From positions 11,381,001 through 11,445,000 of the forward strand of contig NC_092569.1 in assembly GCF_037975245.1 (NCBI RefSeq): a stretch of 64,000 nt of DNA, in the 5' to 3' direction. Numbering within the stretch: the stretch's first letter is position 1; every line of letters starts with the position of its first letter. This document shows positions 23,938 to 36,745 of the stretch, one piece after another. Under the pieces are notes generated by a model. The model did no database searches, was not told the origin of the DNA, and saw only the letters and a program-made list of their open reading frames with translations. Source of the stretch: Apostichopus japonicus. Its lineage: Eukaryota > Echinodermata > Holothuroidea > Aspidochirotida > Stichopodidae. Position numbers and translations under genes: made by a program.

Positions 23938-26030
23938 TATTTCAACATAACATAACTTTGGAGGTTTGAGTGTGTGGAATAGTTGAGAGGTAAGTGTAGA
24001 CGTGTGCGTGAGTTCGCGCAAGAGAGTGTGTGGAGTATGCGAGGGATATGATTTCCTTTTTAGCAATTCGGCGTTCTGGTTTCGATCAGACATACCCAAC
24101 AAAGAAAGAGACAACGTAAAATGCAAAGACTTGAAGTAGATACAAAATTGTAGAGGTAAGTTTAGAAGAAATCTTGAATCCTTGAAATCACGCAGATATA
24201 AATAGAAAATACCAAACAAATATGAGAAACAAAACAAAGTAAAACCGAAAGTTCATTACTACTGTTTTCTCTACAAAACTGACCGGTTACACTTCACACC
24301 TCACACAAGAAAAATTGAGAAGAACAGGCAAAAAACTTACCTAAAATACTTTCTCAGATGTATATGTGTTTAAACGTTCGACCAATAAAGCCAAACCCAG
24401 GTAGATATCATTACCTTAATCGATTTTTAAACAGTATTTCTACTCGTCAGTCACGTCATACATTCGTAACGCTCAAATCGATTACCCAATCAGCGAGACT
24501 TGTTCATCAATGTTCCAACGTTTAAAAAAAACTCCCTGATTATACACATCCCCGCTGGCAAATATCTTTCTAAAGCATACATCAATTAATGTATGCCTAA
24601 CTGTGATAATAATATAAAAGCCACTTATTACATATACATTTGGTAAGCTTTCATCATATTGATCATGCGCATAAGCTGTAGCTTAAAGTACACATTTCCT
24701 GCTGCAGTTTGGCAAGTCTAGTCATCGTTGTTGTAAGTGTGAAGAGGGTAAGCTGAAAACAGATAATGTCACCCAGGAAAAATCCTGGGCAAGAAAACCA
24801 AACAACCGAAAGACTGTTCCGCTCTGAACCCCAGTCCCCTTGCATCGAGCCTGTTAATGTGACTGTCCAAATTGAAATTGAACGACCCCCTAAATGACCA
24901 AAGCAAATTTACAATGGGTTTTTACAGACATACCAGGTAATGTCCAAATTGAAACGACCCCCTAAATGACCAGAGCACACACAATATGTCTACTACGGAT
25001 ATTGTAACAATTTTAGGTGCAGTGATAAGTACCCAATGAGTAGGTGAATTGACATTGTTTATACTTATTGAGATTGTACATTTTAATGAGTGGGAGGGGT
25101 CAAAATAAAACTTCCCCACCAGAATCTTTACTGAGATGTTTTTTTTTTTATGGGGTGGTGTTGAAGCGGGGTGAGGATGGTTGTGGGGAAAATTACAGCT
25201 ATGACATAATTGAGTGAGTGAGTATGACTTCATGTAAATTTTTTGTTTTCAGTTTATCTTACAATTAGACTAACAATTCCATCTGACTTCTCCACCTCTC
25301 CCTCATCCTCCACCCGAATATCGATTCGAAAACATAATTCAGGTGCGACAGTTAACTTCACACTCATTTGATGAAGGAGGCAGTTGCCATTCAGCACAGA
25401 ACAAGAGGAGTAAAAACAGGAGGAGGAAGGGGTAAGGTCGTAACGTAGTTTTTCTTGCAGCTCATACATTTGCCAAACAAAAAGAAGAAAAGCATGTTCA
25501 AAGATGAAAAAATCATTTCTTTTTTAAAAATTGATTTTGTGTCTTTCAAATTTGCTAGGAGGAATCATGACATATCTTAAAATGGAACAGATGCTGGTTA
25601 CTTGTTATTCAAGACAAATTGAATTCCTCTTACTGAAATTTATTTATTTTTAACGCTCGCCGAAAGGGCAAGAACTATCTGAAATGCCGCAGCTCCTAGG
25701 GATTCGTCCCACCCCTGTCTCACAGCCGATGACAGTGTACACAGTCGGATATACCTGCTGTGAGTCTGCATTAAACGATTTAACAGAAATTGACGCTTTT
25801 GTTGGCGTCTTTTTCGAAACGTTGCTAGAATAGTCAACGAGTGTCTCAAAATAGCTAGTTGGTTTTGAAATCGATCAACAACTTCAGAAAGTGTTGTATG
25901 TACGTAATATCATAATCTGTCCTGCGAGATTATCGGGACTAAGTAGGAGTGCTATCATTAAGGCTTCATAATCATAATTTGGATAGCAAATGGTAATAAA
26001 GGACACAAGGCCCTTATATCCCCAACCCCC
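23938..26030. other. intergenic DNA between dispersed repeat copy 1 and the exon satellite
   Basis: No exon is called. A short direct duplication is visible: GTCCAAATTGAAA followed by ACGACCCCCTAAATGACCA occurs near 24865 and again near 24942. A minus-strand open frame at 25469-25254 is of unknown significance and lacks domain or splice support. Confidence 0.4.
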
Positions 26031-26064
26031 AACATCGTCTATGATATTGGATGTCTCACTTGAT

Positions 26065-26531
26065 TTAACGTCCATCCTCCTCCTTCAGTCATATTATACG
26101 TATGTAAATTATCGTCTATACTATAAAGTTGTCTTACAAGATTTATCGTCCGTTCTCCTCCGTCGGCCATACTTCATAAATATACAATACATCGTCTGTA
26201 CTATATGATGCCATACTAGACTTACCGTCCATCATCCTCCGCCAGTCATATTATACTTATGTAAGTTATCGTCTATACTATAAAGATGTCTTATTTAATT
26301 TAACGTCCATCCTCCTCCGTCAGTCATATTATACTTATGTAAGTTATCGTCTATACTATAAAGATGTCTTACTAGATTTATCGTCCGTTCTCCTTCGTCG
26401 GCCATACTTCATAAATATACAATACATTGTCTATAGTATAGGATGCAATACTAGACTTACCGTCCATCATCCTCCATCAGTCATATTATTCATATACAAT
26501 ACATCGTATATGTAATAGGATGTCATACTAG
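26065..26531 (-). repeat. 78-bp satellite made of a FReD exon 3' end plus splice donor, six units
   Basis: Six head-to-tail units start at 26065, 26143, 26221, 26299, 26377 and 26455; five are exactly 78 bp and the last is 77. On the minus strand units 1, 3, 4 and 6 contain a reading like NMTDGGGWT followed by GT, the same as the 3' end of the FBG-start exons (compare 4066-4110, CNMSDGGGWT then GTAAGT). Units 3 and 6 keep GGTAAG exactly at the donor position. Units 2 and 5 are a diverged variant with CCGTTCTCC in place of CCATCCTCC. Units 1-3 and 4-6 resemble each other in order, implying a 234-bp higher-order repeat. A partial unit precedes the array near 26031. It lies about 330 bp upstream of the signal exon of gene B, on the opposite strand. 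Confidence 0.85.
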
Positions 26532-26866
26532 ACTCATTCATTTACATCTTCATTTACTTCCTCGTTTAAAATTACGTCAGTCGCTTGTAGACATGCGCAT
26601 TAGAACGCTGTCACACCCAATCATGTCACTCCGAGACATTTCGTAGCTTCTATTTACATACATTCTAACGGAAGACTAGAAGGGACTTGTCAAGATGGGA
26701 TGGGCTAGTAGTCGCAAACGTCACGTAATACGATGAAAACCTTTCAAAGTTTCCACAAGCTTCTTCGGTACTTACTTTTCGAGAATTTCCGCATTTGAGG
26801 TGAAACGGCGAAGATAATTCCTGAAGATAATCTCAGGTATTATTCGTAAAGCACAGGGCTCGCAAG

Positions 26867-27465
26867 ATGGAGTACCAAAGAAGGGAGCTTTTCTGTGTCA
26901 ACTTTTTCACATTGTTGATGGGATGGAATGTCTTTGCATTCATAACGGTAAGTTTCTCAAAAAAAAAAATGGTCTGGTTGGGTGAGATGTCTTTAGGCTA
27001 TGGACTGCATACAAAGATTTACAATTCTGTTATTTTTTACAACAAAGATCATCTTGGGTAAACTTTCAAAATTGAATCTAACAATGTGCATTTATTATCA
27101 CTGCAATGTTTGTAACACCAAGTTGCATTTACCATAACTGATACTGAAATACAGTTTACAATTTTTGGAGAAGGTATTCAATAATTTCAATAATTTGGCA
27201 TCTCAGCTTTTCAATTATCAAATGATAAAAATTAGAAATAGTAAAGGTGTTTTGATAGGTGATGTAGATTAACTATCAGTTAATTGAAATAGTTATTTAA
27301 CGAAACACTCAGATGGAGGCTTCACTTCTATTTTCTTTCGTTGAATTAGCAAAATCAACTGTTCTTTTAAAACTATTATACATTTAATTTGAATACGTCA
27401 ACACATCCACAAATTTATATTTAATATTTAATTTAATTTTTTATTTTTATCTATCTATCTATCTA

Positions 27466-27511
<46 letters not shown>

Positions 27512-30500
27512 TAAATATATATGTTTATGTATACAGTACACTATACACCTCATGTTGGTAATGTGTCAAGAAACTCATTCTTTAAAATATTACTGTTAAC
27601 GTTGACGACGCTTTATACTATTTTATGATAAAGTTAAAAATCCAATGCAGATTAAGGAAACTGTCGAAGTAATGCATTAAACACCTAGGACGTCCGTTAT
27701 ATAACTTTATAATTAATCACACACAAGACCAAACTTATTCTGATTCAAGAACGAATCATTTTTCTGGTTTAACAAAATGATATATCTGACAATCTGCAAA
27801 GCTTCACAGGCTTTCAGTTATGCTACGACAAAAATCTGTGGTTAAAATACCAAATATCAGCATCATCTTTTACCTCGGCCTTTTTGGTTACCAATTCATC
27901 CTTGTGTTAAACCCATCTCCGTAATCGCTTTTACAGATATGGCACAAGGTCACAGAAAAATTGCCTGCAGCATTGTGTTCTAAGAACATGAGAAACGTTA
28001 ACTATAGCTGTATACGTGGTGGTAAAATTTAGGGTGTTATCTTCAAGTTTATGTTTATTGTCGATTTATACAGCTTTCCTGTTCTATTGATATAGCAGAT
28101 TTTTAACTATAAGTAAAGCTACACATCAGGGGTCACTGAGCCGAGTTGTGTTCTAAGAACTTTACAAATACATGGTAAACGCATAAGTTGATGACAATGT
28201 GATGATTACATATTGAGGTTCACTCCATTGCAATTTATGTATATTTTAATAATTGACCGCTCTGTTCTGGACATACCAAACAGATTTGTAATGTTACATA
28301 AAGCTACACATCAGTAGCCACTGAGTTCACATTGTCGGTATAACTTCATTTCATGCTCGCAGAGAATATCGCAATTTGGTGGATAATGAAAAGGTTAAGA
28401 CATTAGATTTAACAAATAAATGATCAATGTGCACTTATACTTGCCAGAGCGATATTTCTCTATACAAATGACTTGTCCAAGCGGCTAAGCGTTGATTCCG
28501 TTCATATGAAACAGCATTTCCATTTTATATCCAGATACCAGATAATGGTACTGAGTTAAATTCATGCGATCTAATAAAATTCATTATTATCTTTTCCAGA
28601 ACATAGGGATTGAGCATCTGTTTTTAATTCCCACAAAGTCTTTGTTCACTGCGATAGGATCTCGTGCCAAGAATGTCTATTTAATTTTATTACGTTTTCC
28701 TGTCGAACGTTATTGACACTTTGCCTTAGTTTGTTGGGAGACTGTAGTGAGAAACTGATCTGGAAACTTCCAAACACAATGAAAATGTTGCTTCAGAAAA
28801 CAATGAAATGATAACAAAAATGAGTGAAATGAAATATAAACTATAGAGCGGTAATAGTCATCTCGCATCATATATTTTTGTGTAAGCTCTGTACATCATC
28901 AAATCGAAACGAAAAGAAATATATTTGCCTATTACAACATTGTCTTGAGAGAGAAAGAAAAGCAATCGTAGAATGTGCTGCTCACAAATATCAAATGTTT
29001 CCTACAAAAAGGAAAATCATATACCGACATGGGAATAGACAAAGAAAATATGTTTTTGGCAATTGTTGTTATTCTGAAGATACCTGAATCTGATAACGTG
29101 AATATGACCTTTGAGACGACCGAACACTTTGTCTAATATGTTGCTTTAAGAAAAGAAAAACGGTTCTTTGTTCCAGAAATGGCTTTTTAACCCGACCTTC
29201 TATACGTTAGTTGTTGCCGTAAATACTATTGTTTTGTTTAGATTATGTATTTAGAATTTGCGATCATCTCAATAGTAATGACAATTTGACGCACTTCATC
29301 ACAGAATTAATGCTTTAATATTTAATAAAGTGAAAGGAAACATAAACACATGATTGAACCTATCTTATACTCGAACAATTCATGATATTTATGTGCATTG
29401 AGGATATAAAGATCAGTATATACGTTCATTGTCTTATATGCAGGCTTCTCCTGACGTTACAGATCAATCATCGAGTAAGTTACCATTTGATATTGACTAT
29501 AAGTATTTTTGCTTACACTTTAGCTTAAAATGATTAAAAAGACCCTTAGCGATTCCAGGTGTTAGTTCTCGTATTTGAAATTATCGTTACGTTTGTTCAT
29601 TAATGTAGATCTTCAGGATAGATTTAATATCAGAAATTGGAACCAAAATTGTTATAACATTTAATACAAATTGTTGAGGTAGGTGGAAATGTAAATCAAT
29701 GACAGACACTATAGCTTTCTCGATCTTTTTAAATGTTGTTAAGGTGATTTGATTGGCCCGCTGAGTAATCGGCGTGTCAACTAACTGGGTAATTGTTTTC
29801 ATGAAGGGAAAGACCTACATGTAAAAAGGACCCAATACAAAATTAAATGAAACAATTGGATGACTCTTCCTTAGCAGAAATGCTGGTAGACATTATTACA
29901 ATTAAACATTTACAGGTTTATAATCGAAAAAGTAACCTATACATCCATAGATACTGATGGCTGCAGAAGAAAAACAGAAAGTTCATGTTGCTTTTATCCG
30001 TTATATCCTGAAATAGGTTTATCTTACTTTATATTTCCATCAACCGAGAACCCGAAAGATTGCCACGAAATCCTCAATACATGTTCAAATACCCAAAATG
30101 CATCTGGTGTCTACAAAATCAAACCTGCTGGTTTCCCAAAGGCGTTCGAAGTGTACTGTGATAACGACTTAGACAGTGATGGATGGACGGTAAGTTGAAA
30201 ACGTTAGCTAACGTTATAATTAGCTTCAAAACTTTAAAATAATGCTGCACTAGTCAATAAAATAGACCAACGGATACCTAAAACAACCAGGAACTTTATT
30301 ACTGACATTTTTTGCGTTTCTCTTCGAACAACAGGAGACCCAGTTTTGATTGTACTTCATTAAGCAGCATTAAAATGTCATACCAACGTAGTAAACGAAG
30401 TTAATGCTGTTCAAAAGCATTAATTATGTTAATCAAAATCTTGAAACCTGATAAATTTAGAATGTTAACTTAATTAAGACAAAGTTCTCCGTACTAAGAA

Positions 30501-33500
30501 TTTTCATCAAAATATATCTTTGTTGTAGAAATATTATTTTGTTCTGTAGATAATCACTTCTGCTGTTGCCAGATGGATTTGCAAATATCATGGAAACTTG
30601 AAATTATCAAGACTTTGCGTTGGAAAAATCCTATGAGTATGTGGTTTTTGGCAAAAATACTCAGAAAATTTTCATCAATTTTGCCAAACAATCAGTTCCA
30701 ACCGTCAAAAGAAAACCAAATTCTCTCCATTGTGGAAGATATGAGCATAGACCTCCTTCATTTTTATTACGACAGGTAATACAGCGACGGACGCATGGAT
30801 TCATCAACTTTAATCGGAATTGGTTAGATTACAAGCACGGTTTTGGATTTTTGGGAAGTGAATTTTGGTTAGGAAATGAAAAAATCGCTCACCTAACAAA
30901 TCAAAAGAAGTACCAACTTCGTTTGGACTTTACGAATGCTGCAGGGCACTCGTATCACGTGACCTACGACGATTTTCGTATCGTTGGTGAATGGAGCCAA
31001 TATTCTATTCAAAGTCTTGGAGACGAAGGTGGCAATGCAGGTAAAGGTCCTGTTTTAGCATGTAGGTTTTATCTCAACGAAGCACGATTTTCAATCTTAT
31101 TTCATGTTTTCGTTAGAATTATATTAAAAGAAGACAATGTAGGTACGTGCAACGTTTCTCTTCATTTGTTGAAAGATTATTTTAGAGTTTCTAGTAGAAT
31201 TATTGAAACATATATTTATCACCCAAGAAGAGAAAAAATCAGAGCACCAACATTTGAATAGAACTATTAAACTTAACGTAATAATAGAATTTAACAATGT
31301 CCTTGTCGTTGTCAAGAAGTGTTGCTTACCATAACTTTAATACGGGTTAATCTTTTCACATCCACCACTGTCTGTACTGTAGGTGATAAAGGGTTTATTG
31401 GCAGCGATTACGACATTATTTCTGAACCATAAAATAATTTCAAAGCGTCAAACCACCAAGTCAATTTTAAGATTATTTTTTCTTTTACCTTCACCCAGGT
31501 CCATTTATTAAGTGGTGTCCATCGAATACGAGGTTTGCTAACAGTACATGTGAGAGACGTTGTACCGAACCAAATACGTGTATCACTTTAGCATCTATGG
31601 AATCAGGACGATGCATCTGTCCAGACGGTTATATGATACAAGCAGAGGACTGCATACCTGAAAGTCAGTGTGGATGCTTTGTACAAGAAAAGGGAAGTGT
31701 GCTGAATGTAAGTCAATGCATCAGTGAAAAGTTTGTTTTTTCTCATTGAAGCTGCTCCAAAGATATATGCTGATTTTGTAAACTTCTTCCATAAGCTAAT
31801 AATGGTATGGAAGATTTTGCAGCACTAGTCAATTCCTCATTTCCACATGCTGTATTACTTATATTTACGATGTTCTTTCTTTGCTAAATCTTTCAGTTTA
31901 CTCTTTGCATATATTATTCTATGAACTATTAATGAGCATTACGTGAAAAAAACACTGATTATGGTAATGTGACTTTAATTCATTAGTGACAAGTGATTCA
32001 GCAAATAGGTTTTTGATAAACTGAAATTGTTAAAGTATATTTTCCACGACAGGAAGGTGACTCATATGTCAATTCTGACTGTACTTCCCGTGTAAACTGC
32101 AGCCATAATCGGCTGATTCATGAAGACAACTACCGGTGTAGTGATGATGCAACGTGTCAGGGGAGAGACGGTGTTCGAAGATGTATTTGCAACGATAGAT
32201 TTGAAGGAGATGGGATAACGTGTATTCGGAAAGAGCCCCTGAAGGATTGCTACGAGATATACAATACAGGGATCCATACCGATGGGGTTTATACTATCTA
32301 TCCTACTGGCTGGGAGGATTCTGGCTTCCAGGTCTACTGTGAGATGTCAACAGAAGGAGGAGGATGGACAGTAAGTCTTCACATTTCACAAAAGAGTGAT
32401 AACTTCTAACCGCCTTGATCGAGTTGAACGCAGGCCTTCGGGCAGTACAGATCTAAATATATATTAAAACAAGGCACAACGAAGCTTCTTCTCGATTAAA
32501 CATTACAATTTAGTCGATATATCGAGTAGATTGTGTCTCAGCGTGTCTAACGTTGAATATCTATTGAACTTCACACTCACCGGAAAGATGATTTCACATA
32601 ACAAATTGGAGTGTTTTGTTTTGCTAAGTGTGTTTATTGAGCGAGATAAGTCCAATGCACTTACGATGTTTTATCGCTATTAGCTCTCAGTAGCGTAAGC
32701 CTTGTGTCGTCTTACAGGAAACAACTTCTAGACACAAATATCAGTATCTGAACAAAATGGTACTGGCTGGCCTAGCTTTCTTAGCGAGAGAAACGTGATC
32801 AATGGTCTGACACAATTTAAGAGCAATACTCTGCGGCAGAAATTGTTTGTTGGCGATAAACATCTCGATAACTTTCTCATAAAAATAGTAGCATTCTGAT
32901 CCATTTGCGCCATTTCAGATATGTGGCGATGCATGAGTTTTCCTGTTTATTTTCTTTTGTACAGTATTATACGATTTCCTCATCGTTACTACGTATTTAC
33001 AACACATACGTTTAAAACGGGTTGCGAACCAAATTCCTTGAAATGTGTGAGTGCGTTGCCATCCATCGGGTTTTGAAAAAAAATATCTGCTGGGCACTAG
33101 GTAGATATAATAAATAATATATCAGATAAAAATGTACGAGGAAACAATGACGAAAACAGCATTGGAACGATATTTAACTTTATATCATATTTATACCTTT
33201 ACATATTTCTAGGTTCTCCAGCGAAGGAGGTCTGGTTCAGTTAACTTCTATCGTGTTTGGAATGCATACAGGGAAGGCTTTGAAAGTCCAAGCGGTGATC
33301 ACTGGCTTGGTAACGACAAGATTCACGACCTTACAACTCAGAAGTCATACCAACTTAAGGTGGATCTGACAGATTCAGATGGTTTACAGTACTACGCCCT
33401 CTACTCCAGATTCAGCATTGGAGATGAGGATGACAAATATACGCTCTCTTTAGGCTCGTTCTCTGGAAATGCAGGTTGGTGTATTTTGCAACATTTACTT

Positions 33501-36261
33501 TATAAAGCTTTGGTTTGATAACTTTCGTTCTTGGTTTGGCTTACATTGCACAACACACTCCACAGGATTCACAGAAAAATGCTCGAAAAAAAGAAAGTTG
33601 CTAAGTGAAACAAAAAATATAAACATATAATATATAACCCCTTTTTACACTTGTTGTTACTCGTAATCTACTAAATCAGTATTGTCTTAAATAATGATTT
33701 TAACAAACTTCCAAGACATCGTGGCTAAATTATGTGAAGGGAATGGGAAACAAAGATGCAATCAAGTTAAATACAATTTGACCAGCCGCACGTTTGACAT
33801 CACTCACTCATTGCAAGATGCAGTTATCAAATATATCATAATTAAAACAAAACCTGTGCCTAATGCTATTCAATCCAAATGGCATAACTTGCTGATGGAA
33901 AAGACACGAACAATGATGACCTTAACTGTTCGAATCTGTAAAACTGGAAATTCAGAACAGTTTAAACATTTTAACCTTGACACAAAAACTGAATCTGCTG
34001 TAATAGATGTGGGCTAAGTTTATATCACTATAAACCAAATATCGCTTGTAGTGTGACTGTGATGCGCACTGGCGGATCCAAGAGGGGGGGGGGGGGGCAA
34101 CGGGGGCCATGGCACCCCAAAGGTGAGCCAAAAAGTGTTTCCGAACATCCGCTAAATCATATGATTGGAAATTCAAAAAATCGAGAGGAATAGCAGTGGT
34201 AGACTAGCAGTAGCAGTTGTGCTCGGCAATTCCGTGAGCTATTGCTCTGGAGTGGCTTTATGATATTTTTTTAGAAAGCTTAGTTCTTCCCAGGCTTTTT
34301 ACCAATAATAACATTCGTGTCGCGACAACGAAGGAACATTATAAAATCAAGATTAGCAATTTTAACATAAATGTATCATTCAGGCGAAAAATCCCTTGTG
34401 ACATTACCGAGTTTTATATGATAAAGAAATTCTTTCTCAAGCACATAGTGATCGCCTGCCAGACACAGACCGTGTCATTTAACACTTTGCAACTAGTGGG
34501 GTCAGGAGATTGAAGTTTAGTTTCAGGATCTGTAATTCTGCATAATTGACTGTGAATTACTACTTGCACTCTTAACATGTCGTACTATCATTTGTGAGAC
34601 AAATTCCCTTCCTTACTGGAACTTGCTGGGGGACAGGAAAAAGGCAATGCCTTGTAATAACCACCATGAACGAAAATTCCACTGCTGGGTAGCAACTAAG
34701 AAATGTTCCATGGTAATTCTTTATACCTGTCCATACTTCCAATTAGCCCCCAAAAGGTCAGGTCAAAGGTCATCAAGAGTAGACAGTCAAGAGATGTCTA
34801 CACCTATTCGTTTTCTGGTTAAAAGTAAATTGCTGTCGATATTTCATGACGACCACGCCCTTTAAATGTATGAAGATGAGGATTTACAGTTTATCACCAT
34901 TTTGCATTTACAGGCTGGTTGTAAGAAATTGATAACCTATGAAAAGTAAAATTTCTTGAGAAAGATGATCCCAACTTTGTTTTATAAATATTTTAGAAAA
35001 TTACACCTGGGAAAATTGTTTTATTAGAAGTAAATTAACATCACCCTTGTACACTTTTGTCGCACCAAATTGCATCTGAGGGCATTCAGCAATAGAAAAT
35101 TGTCCACCCCCTCCCCTAAGACCCCTCCCCCATATCACTCTAACGCCACTTTGGCCCGTCCCGAACAAAGGCCCTGGATCCGCCAGTGGTGATGTGCGAT
35201 AGAGTTGCGTGGTTTGGCGGGATCACGACCACTACACCAGTCTATATTGGTTTTAAATTCCTCTTTATTGTTATATTTAGAAGTTTTCAATGACAACGGT
35301 GTTCATATCATGTCCTATTAATCACTTTACTATGATATCATTAATCTGAACAAATACAATGATGTACATAATTTAATCGAATGTGACTCATGCACACCAC
35401 ACATTCGGAAGTGATGATATTGACACCAAATGATGTGATGTTAAATTGGTGAATGTGTCTCTCAGAGGCGAAAACAAGTTTTGAACTAATACAAAATTGG
35501 GTAGTTATAATCTCGTTGCCCAAAAGACTTCTTGAAAGATACATTTTATCCCTTTAGATTTGCCCTGAAACAAATTCATCTAATCGCACATTTCTTTCAC
35601 TTCCGATGAATTGAGTATATTGGAAAACCTTTATGTACGAACCTGGCTTACAGAAAGAATGAAAGCGTATAGTTTTCAAACCGAAGTAGCGATAAATTAT
35701 ATCCAGCCCCCCCCCCCTTCACTATAAATAACAATACTTACTTTTGCACTTAAACAAAATCATAATAATATTAACATACAAGCAAGTACTGAATACTTGC
35801 AAGCATTTTTACATATAAATTAAAGGTTAAATACGGTTATTAAATGAATTTTAGAAGATGTTTAACTGACAAGAAATTCCTACGATGTTATGGTTTGAGT
35901 TTTTCAGTTCCCTTTGTATGCGATGCTGATTAAATACGTCCTCATTTCCATCCTTTCAGGTTATAACTCTATGGGCTTGAACTCCGGAAATCCGTTCAGC
36001 ACGCGCGATAGGGACAACGATGGCACGGATGATTGCAACTGTGCACAGAGGCATCAAGGTGCATGGTGGTACCATCATCGTTATCATAATGATAACAATC
36101 ATTGCTTTAAATGGTATGGAAATGGATATTACCGCCATTGCACTTATGCTAACCTCAACGGAGACTACCAATACAACGACTACCGCGGAATCTTCTTTTA
36201 TAAACTTTCTGGGAACGATTGCGGTATCGCGGGTACAAAAATGAGGATACGACCAGTTTGA
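26867..36261 (+). CDS. fibrinogen-related protein B: signal peptide - partial FBG - TIL - TILa/EGF-like - full FBG (546 aa)
   Basis: Eight exons: 26867-26947, 29444-29474, 30017-30189, 30776-31040, 31499-31707, 32053-32370, 33213-33474, 35960-36261. The splice sites (mostly GTAAGT) and phases join into 1641 nt. Exon 1 encodes a leader (MEYQRRELF...LLMGWNVFAFIT) and exon 2 a ten-residue linker. Exons 3-4 form a truncated FBG domain (NPKDCHEIL to DGWT; VIQRRTHG, EFWLGNEKIAHLTNQKKY). Exon 5 is a TIL domain (CPSNTRFANSTC to ESQCGC). Exon 6 carries TILa (EGDSYVNSDC), an EGF-like stretch (CICNDRFEGDGITC) and the second FBG start (KDCYEIYN to GGGWT). Exon 7 is the FBG middle (VLQRRRSG, HWLGNDKIHDLT). 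Exon 8 is the FBG C-terminus with Ca-site DRDND, GAWWYHH, NLNGDY and end MRIRPV. It shares the architecture of gene A but has an added EGF-like stretch, two fewer TIL cysteines and an insertion after GAWWY. Probably secreted; ligand unknown. Confidence 0.88.
27449..27521. repeat. (ATCT)n(AT)n microsatellite in intron 1 of gene B
   Basis: About five ATCT units run into a long AT dinucleotide tract with a few interruptions. It is an intronic simple repeat and probably length-polymorphic. Confidence 0.9.
32835..33095 (+). repeat. ~260-bp duplicated segment, copy 1 (intron 6 of gene B)
   Basis: The segment from GGCAGAAATTGTTTG through TACAGTATTATACGA to TTGCCATCCATCGGGTTTTG recurs in the same orientation at 36746-37040, just beyond the 3' end of gene B. 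The copies differ by substitutions and an AT-rich indel. No coding potential is conserved. Confidence 0.8.
34067..35188. mobile_element. 1.12-kb non-autonomous hAT-like transposon in intron 7 of gene B
   Basis: Terminal inverted repeats CACTGGCGGATCCAAG at the left and CCTGGATCCGCCAGTG at the right bound a 1122-bp segment. Flanking octamers GTGATGCG (34059-34066) and GTGATGTG (35189-35196) match at seven of eight positions, as expected for an aged 8-bp hAT target duplication. A long G run and a matching C-rich region lie just inside the ends. Open frames inside are short and show no transposase motif, so the copy is non-autonomous. It lies entirely within intron 7 and should not alter the product if that intron is spliced normally. 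Confidence 0.82.
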
Positions 36262-36745
36262 TAACAAACAATATCTATCACATACATATAGATTGTGAAG
36301 TTTCGTAAAATATGGATCCTGAGATATCTTCAGCAATTAGGCAAAAACAGTTTCATCAGCTTTTCAGAATTTACTTCTCAGCCATGCATACAAAAAATTC
36401 ATTGGACAATATAATTTGTTCTCTCTGTTTCAGAGAACTATCGAGTATTACAACAACAATAAGGAGGACACATTCAAAAGCACAGGACTATTAGTCCTTA
36501 AAGACAGTTATGTGTAGAAAAATTGAAGTGGAAGAAAGATCTAGGACATTTCACATAGAAAATATAAATCTGTTGCATCCATTTTTTTTTTACCATTTTA
36601 AAGTGAAACACGAACGCAAACCAAAACGCAAAATAAAAAAATAAAAAACCCAAATAGTCTCTATCTGTCTTCATTTGAGAGTACCAACACGACACGATGT
36701 ATTCAAGTCTTCAGTTGTGTCTGCCTTGTATTATGTATGACATTT

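Noticed and set aside
25254-25469. 71-codon minus-strand frame with an acidic end
   Set aside because: No domain recognised and no matching exons nearby.
26065-26531. CRISPR-like array
   Set aside because: Units are contiguous 78-bp tandem repeats without unique spacers in a eukaryotic genome; they are exon-derived satellite units.
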